The notes under the pieces were generated by a model, which was not told the DNA's origin, did not search any database, and worked only from the letters and a program-made list of their open reading frames with translations. Below are positions 63,048 through 64,000 of a stretch of DNA of 64,000 nucleotides, piece after piece. Both the position numbers and the translations under genes were made by a program. Positions within the stretch are counted from its first letter, which is position 1. Every line of letters starts with the position of its first letter. This stretch comes from Streptomyces caniscabiei (GTDB lineage: Bacteria > Actinomycetota > Actinomycetes > Streptomycetales > Streptomycetaceae): positions 62,001 through 126,000 of the forward strand of contig NZ_JABXWI010000019.1 in NCBI RefSeq assembly GCF_014930365.1. Direction: 5' to 3'.

Positions 63048-64000
63048 GCGGCGAGAGGTCCGCGCGGAAACGGTTCGGCCTGCCCCGGTGGACGTCCTCG
63101 CTCACCTGGAAGGCGCTGGCCTTCATCACGGTCATGTGCTGCGGGCTGGCCGCGCTGCTCGGCGCCCTCGTCCATGTCTCCGTCACCGACCGGACCGTGA
63201 GCGACGCCCGTTCCCGCGCGCTGGTCCGGCTCGACGAGGCGGCGCGGGCGTACGAGGCGGGGAACCGGCTCCCGCCCGACTCCGGGATCGATCCGCGTGG
63301 CCTGCCGGGGGAGCTGCGCGAGCTGGCGGTGAGCGGGCGGCGCGGCACGATGGTCGGGGTCGTCGCCGGGGTTCCCTCGATGTGGGCCGCCGCTCCGGCC
63401 GACGGTCGCGCCCTCGCCGTACAGATCGACTACGCGCAGAGCGCGGCCACCATCGAGAACCTCGACCGGGCCATCCTGGGCTCCTCGGCCCTGGCGATCG
63501 GCGTGACGCTGGTCGTCGGCGCGCTGGGCGTCGGCGGGGTGACCCGGCGGCTGCGCACGACCTCGCAGGTGGCCCGGCGGATCAGCGCGGGCGACCTGGA
63601 CGCGCGGGTGGGCGATCCCCGTACGACGGACCCGGCGCGGTACCGCGACGAGGTGGCCGCGGTGGCCGCCGCGCTCGACACCATGGCGTCCACGCTGCAA
63701 CGCAAGCTGCTCGGCGAGCAGCGGTTCACGGCGGACGTCGCGCACGAGCTGCGGACACCGCTGACCGGGCTGCACGCGGCGGCCGAGCTGCTGCCGGCGG
63801 GGCGGCCGACGGAGCTGGTGCGCGACCGGGTCGCCGCGCTGCGGACGCTGACCGAGGATCTGCTGGAGATCTCGCGGCTGGACGCGGGGAGCGAGCGGCT
63901 GGAGCTGGACGCGATCCGGCTCGGGCCGGTGGTGGAGCGGGTGGCCGCGCACACGAACGGCGAGACCGAGGTGCGGGTCGTCGAGGACGCGTGGGTGGAG
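63044..64000 (+). CDS. Sensor histidine kinase (partial, cut by window end)
   Basis: The first 319 codons of a kinase, open to the end of the window. A membrane helix at about 20-45, an extracytoplasmic segment of about 100 residues, a second helix at about 145-165, a HAMP domain (VARRISAGDLDARVGDP) and a HisKA domain with the phosphoacceptor in FTADVAHELRTPLTGL are visible; the HATPase domain is mostly outside. The GTG start overlaps the lipoprotein stop. Its response regulator is not in this window and may lie downstream. Confidence 0.9.
   Translation, partial: MSGERSARKRFGLPRWTSSLTWKALAFITVMCCGLAALLGALVHVSVTDRTVSDARSRALVRLDEAARAYEAGNRLPPDSGIDPRGLPGELRELAVSGRRGTMVGVVAGVPSMWAAAPADGRALAVQIDYAQSAATIENLDRAILGSSALAIGVTLVVGALGVGGVTRRLRTTSQVARRISAGDLDARVGDPRTTDPARYRDEVAAVAAALDTMASTLQRKLLGEQRFTADVAHELRTPLTGLHAAAELLPAGRPTELVRDRVAALRTLTEDLLEISRLDAGSERLELDAIRLGPVVERVAAHTNGETEVRVVEDAWVE

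Overview
The window is chromosomal DNA from a Streptomyces species or a close relative. Supporting this are very high G+C content, strong third-position GC bias in every real reading frame, many GTG and TTG starts, rare TTA codons, and a conserved block of genes (rho, rpmE, prfA, atp operon, chitinase) in a typical Streptomyces order. No rRNA, CRISPR array or intact insertion sequence was seen. One tRNA is present, tRNA-Arg(CCG).

Left part (1-17100): the tail of a probable flavin/F420 oxidoreductase; a small Streptomyces-type conserved protein; the mismatch endonuclease NucS; a MerR regulator divergent from a DUF3291-type protein and an MFS exporter, around a perfect 15-bp dyad; a large membrane-anchored P-loop ATPase with an Asp/Pro/Thr-rich tail; a STAS protein; a 3-hydroxybutyryl-CoA dehydrogenase; a TetR regulator divergent from a DrrAB-type ABC exporter, around an 11-bp dyad; a PduO-type cobalamin adenosyltransferase; two small membrane proteins; and a two-component pair (ChiS/ChiR-like) next to a secreted CBM2-FnIII-GH18 chitinase whose promoter carries two TGGTCCAGACC repeats.

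Central part (17000-46000, mostly minus strand): a DUF2550 protein, the full F1Fo ATP synthase operon atpIBEFHAGDC with a Rex-like operator upstream, a secreted lysine-rich protein, a WecA/TagO-like transferase, a divergent GlyA, a low-molecular-weight phosphatase-like protein with serine at the nucleophile position, a Sua5/YrdC protein, prmC, prfA, rpmE, an LCP-family ligase, a secreted trypsin with repeat domain, rho, then thrB, thrC, hom, lysA and nrtL (an ArgRS-like protein lacking the catalytic core). In transcription order this reads nrtL-lysA-hom-thrC-thrB-rho, linking aspartate-family amino acid synthesis, translation termination, tRNA modification, envelope glycan assembly and energy metabolism.

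Right part (46000-64000): a receiver protein, tRNA-Arg(CCG) with a tiered terminator, a thin ferredoxin-like protein, a very large GAF/PP2C/HATPase signalling protein, an LPG-synthase-type membrane protein, a lone ketosynthase with two TTA codons, and a repeat-rich gap. After that comes a non-homologous end-joining island (ku, a UvrA2-like ATPase, LigD-type polymerase), a NERD protein, a dual-specificity-type phosphatase, a lipoprotein, and a histidine kinase cut by the window edge. Several non-coding gaps hold short tandem repeats and decayed gene fragments (IclR-like, VOC-like).
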